Shown: piece after piece, positions 13,964 through 14,780 of the stretch
Position numbering within the stretch: position 1 is the stretch's first letter
Layout of the letters: each line of letters starts with the position of its first letter
Origin: Geodermatophilaceae bacterium
GTDB lineage: Bacteria > Actinomycetota > Actinomycetes > Mycobacteriales > Geodermatophilaceae
Assembly (NCBI GenBank): GCA_013812385.1
Contig: JACCTM010000245.1
Span: forward strand, 1 to 14,780
DNA length: 14,780 nt
Reading direction: 5' to 3'
Made by a program: the position numbers and the translations under genes
The notes under the pieces: model-generated
What the model saw: the letters and a program-made list of their open reading frames with translations, nothing else
What the model was told of the DNA's origin: nothing
Databases searched by the model: none

Positions 13964-14780
13964 CTACCGAGACGCCAGTCGAATGAGATTCTCGTCGGAC
14001 GGGGCGGCGGTGCGCAGCTTGTCCAACAACGCCGGGGCGATCTCGTCGAGGAAGCGGTCCTGGCTCTCGTCGCCGATCTGGACGACTGCGACATCGGTGA
14101 ATCCGGACTCCCAGAACGGGCGGAGCGACTCGGCGAGCTCATCGAGGTCTGGCCCACACGCGATGGCCGAGCCGACGTCCTCCGGCCGGACGAACTGACT
14201 GGCCCCTTCGAATCCGGCCGGCATCGGCAGGTCGGCATTGACCTGCCAGCCGCCGCCGAACCAACGGAACAGTTCGTGCGCCCGGTCGACAGCGGCCTGC
14301 TTGTCCGGCCCCCAGCAGATCGGGATCTGGCCGATCGCGCGTGAGGTTGGCAGTCCGGCGCCCTTTCTCGCGTTCTTCCAACCGGACACCAGTTCCGCGG
14401 ACGGCTCGGTGGCGATGAGATGGTCGCCCAGCGGTGCGAACCGGGATACGGCTTCCTCGCCGCCCACTGCGATTCCGATCTCCACCGGCTGCTCGGGACG
14501 GTCCCAGAGCCGCGCCTGGTCGACCCGAAAATAGTCCCCTTGCACGGTCAGTCGCTCGCCGTCGAGCAGCCGACGGATGATCGTGGCCGCTTCCTCCAAC
14601 ATCTCCTGGCGTACCGCGACCGCAGGCCAGCCCTGCCCGACAACGTGTTCGTTGAGGTTCTCACCGGATCCGAGACCAAGGGTGAAGCGTCCGCCGGAGA
14701 GCAGGCCCAGCGTCGCCGCCTTCTGAGCGATCACGGCCGGGTGATAGCGCATGGTCGGACACGTGACGTAGGTGAGCAAC
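13964..14780 (-). CDS. F420-dependent LLM-class oxidoreductase, G6PDH-like subgroup (N-terminus outside window)
   Basis: C-terminal 272 residues or so of a luciferase-like (beta/alpha)8 flavin/F420 enzyme; roughly 45-60 N-terminal residues lie beyond the right edge, and the TTG at 14779 is not a credible start. Seen: YVTCPTMRYHPAVIAQKAAT, then SGGRFTLGLGSGENLNEHVVG, resembling the cofactor-binding stretch of F420-dependent glucose-6-phosphate dehydrogenase. Next are GDYFRVDQARLW and VEIGIAVGGEEAVSRFAPLGDHLI, and toward the C-terminus FWESGFTDVAVVQIGDE. The family uses deazaflavin F420 to oxidise or reduce varied substrates; the substrate here cannot be told. It is the upstream gene of a probable two-gene unit with the ABC-F ATPase. 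If correct, the organism makes F420. Confidence 0.88.
   Translation of the reverse strand, partial: LLTYVTCPTMRYHPAVIAQKAATLGLLSGGRFTLGLGSGENLNEHVVGQGWPAVAVRQEMLEEAATIIRRLLDGERLTVQGDYFRVDQARLWDRPEQPVEIGIAVGGEEAVSRFAPLGDHLIATEPSAELVSGWKNARKGAGLPTSRAIGQIPICWGPDKQAAVDRAHELFRWFGGGWQVNADLPMPAGFEGASQFVRPEDVGSAIACGPDLDELAESLRPFWESGFTDVAVVQIGDESQDRFLDEIAPALLDKLRTAAPSDENLIRLASR

Noticed and set aside
14086..14095. CTGCGACATC, the core of the pyrC-carA repeat, inside the LLM gene
   Set aside because: No matching left arm nearby and it lies in conserved coding sequence; a chance match.
13128..14198. 356-codon plus-strand frame opposite ABC-F and LLM genes
   Set aside because: Spans two real minus-strand genes and the gap between them; composition is Arg/Gln-rich with no domain.

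Overview
The window is high-GC DNA from an actinomycete (Actinomycetota). The evidence is the pyrR-pyrB-pyrC-carA-carB-pyrF gene order, a PyrF of the mycobacterial type, frequent GTG starts, ATGA/GTGA start-stop overlaps, and an F420-type LLM oxidoreductase at the right edge. I cannot name the genus.

Positions 1-10246 (+) form one pyrimidine biosynthesis operon: pyrR (5' end outside the window), pyrB, pyrC, carA, carB, pyrK, pyrD and pyrF. Together these cover de novo UMP synthesis from glutamine/bicarbonate/aspartate except for the orotate phosphoribosyltransferase step (pyrE), which is not in the window. Most junctions overlap by 4-8 nt. There are two non-coding breaks. One is a 91-nt pyrB-pyrC gap with a GAGCGA-type purine-rich repeat and a small hairpin. 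The other is a 199-nt pyrC-carA gap filled by two tandem copies of a long imperfect inverted repeat. The dihydroorotate dehydrogenase is a class 1B pair (PyrD plus the FAD/[2Fe-2S] subunit PyrK).

Positions 10230-12015 (-) hold three tightly overlapping reading frames: a fluoroacetate-dehalogenase-like alpha/beta hydrolase with an unusual C-terminal extension, a 64-residue remnant of a VapC-type PIN toxin, and a SixA-like phosphohistidine phosphatase. The last runs tail-to-tail into pyrF with a 17-nt overlap. The C-terminal extension of the hydrolase looks like the tail of a VapB-type antitoxin, so this stretch may be a decayed toxin-antitoxin module fused to the hydrolase.

Positions 12133-12228 (+) encode a 31-residue membrane peptide with a good ribosome binding site. 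A hairpin at 12247-12265 separates it from a convergent pair on the minus strand: a two-domain ABC-F ATPase (12264-13946), and upstream of it an F420-dependent LLM oxidoreductase (13964-14780) cut by the window end.

No tRNA, rRNA, CRISPR array, insertion sequence or phage gene was seen. No gene-free stretch exceeds 300 nt. The best candidates for something undescribed are the tandem inverted repeats inside the pyr operon and the hydrolase/antitoxin/truncated-toxin/SixA overlap.
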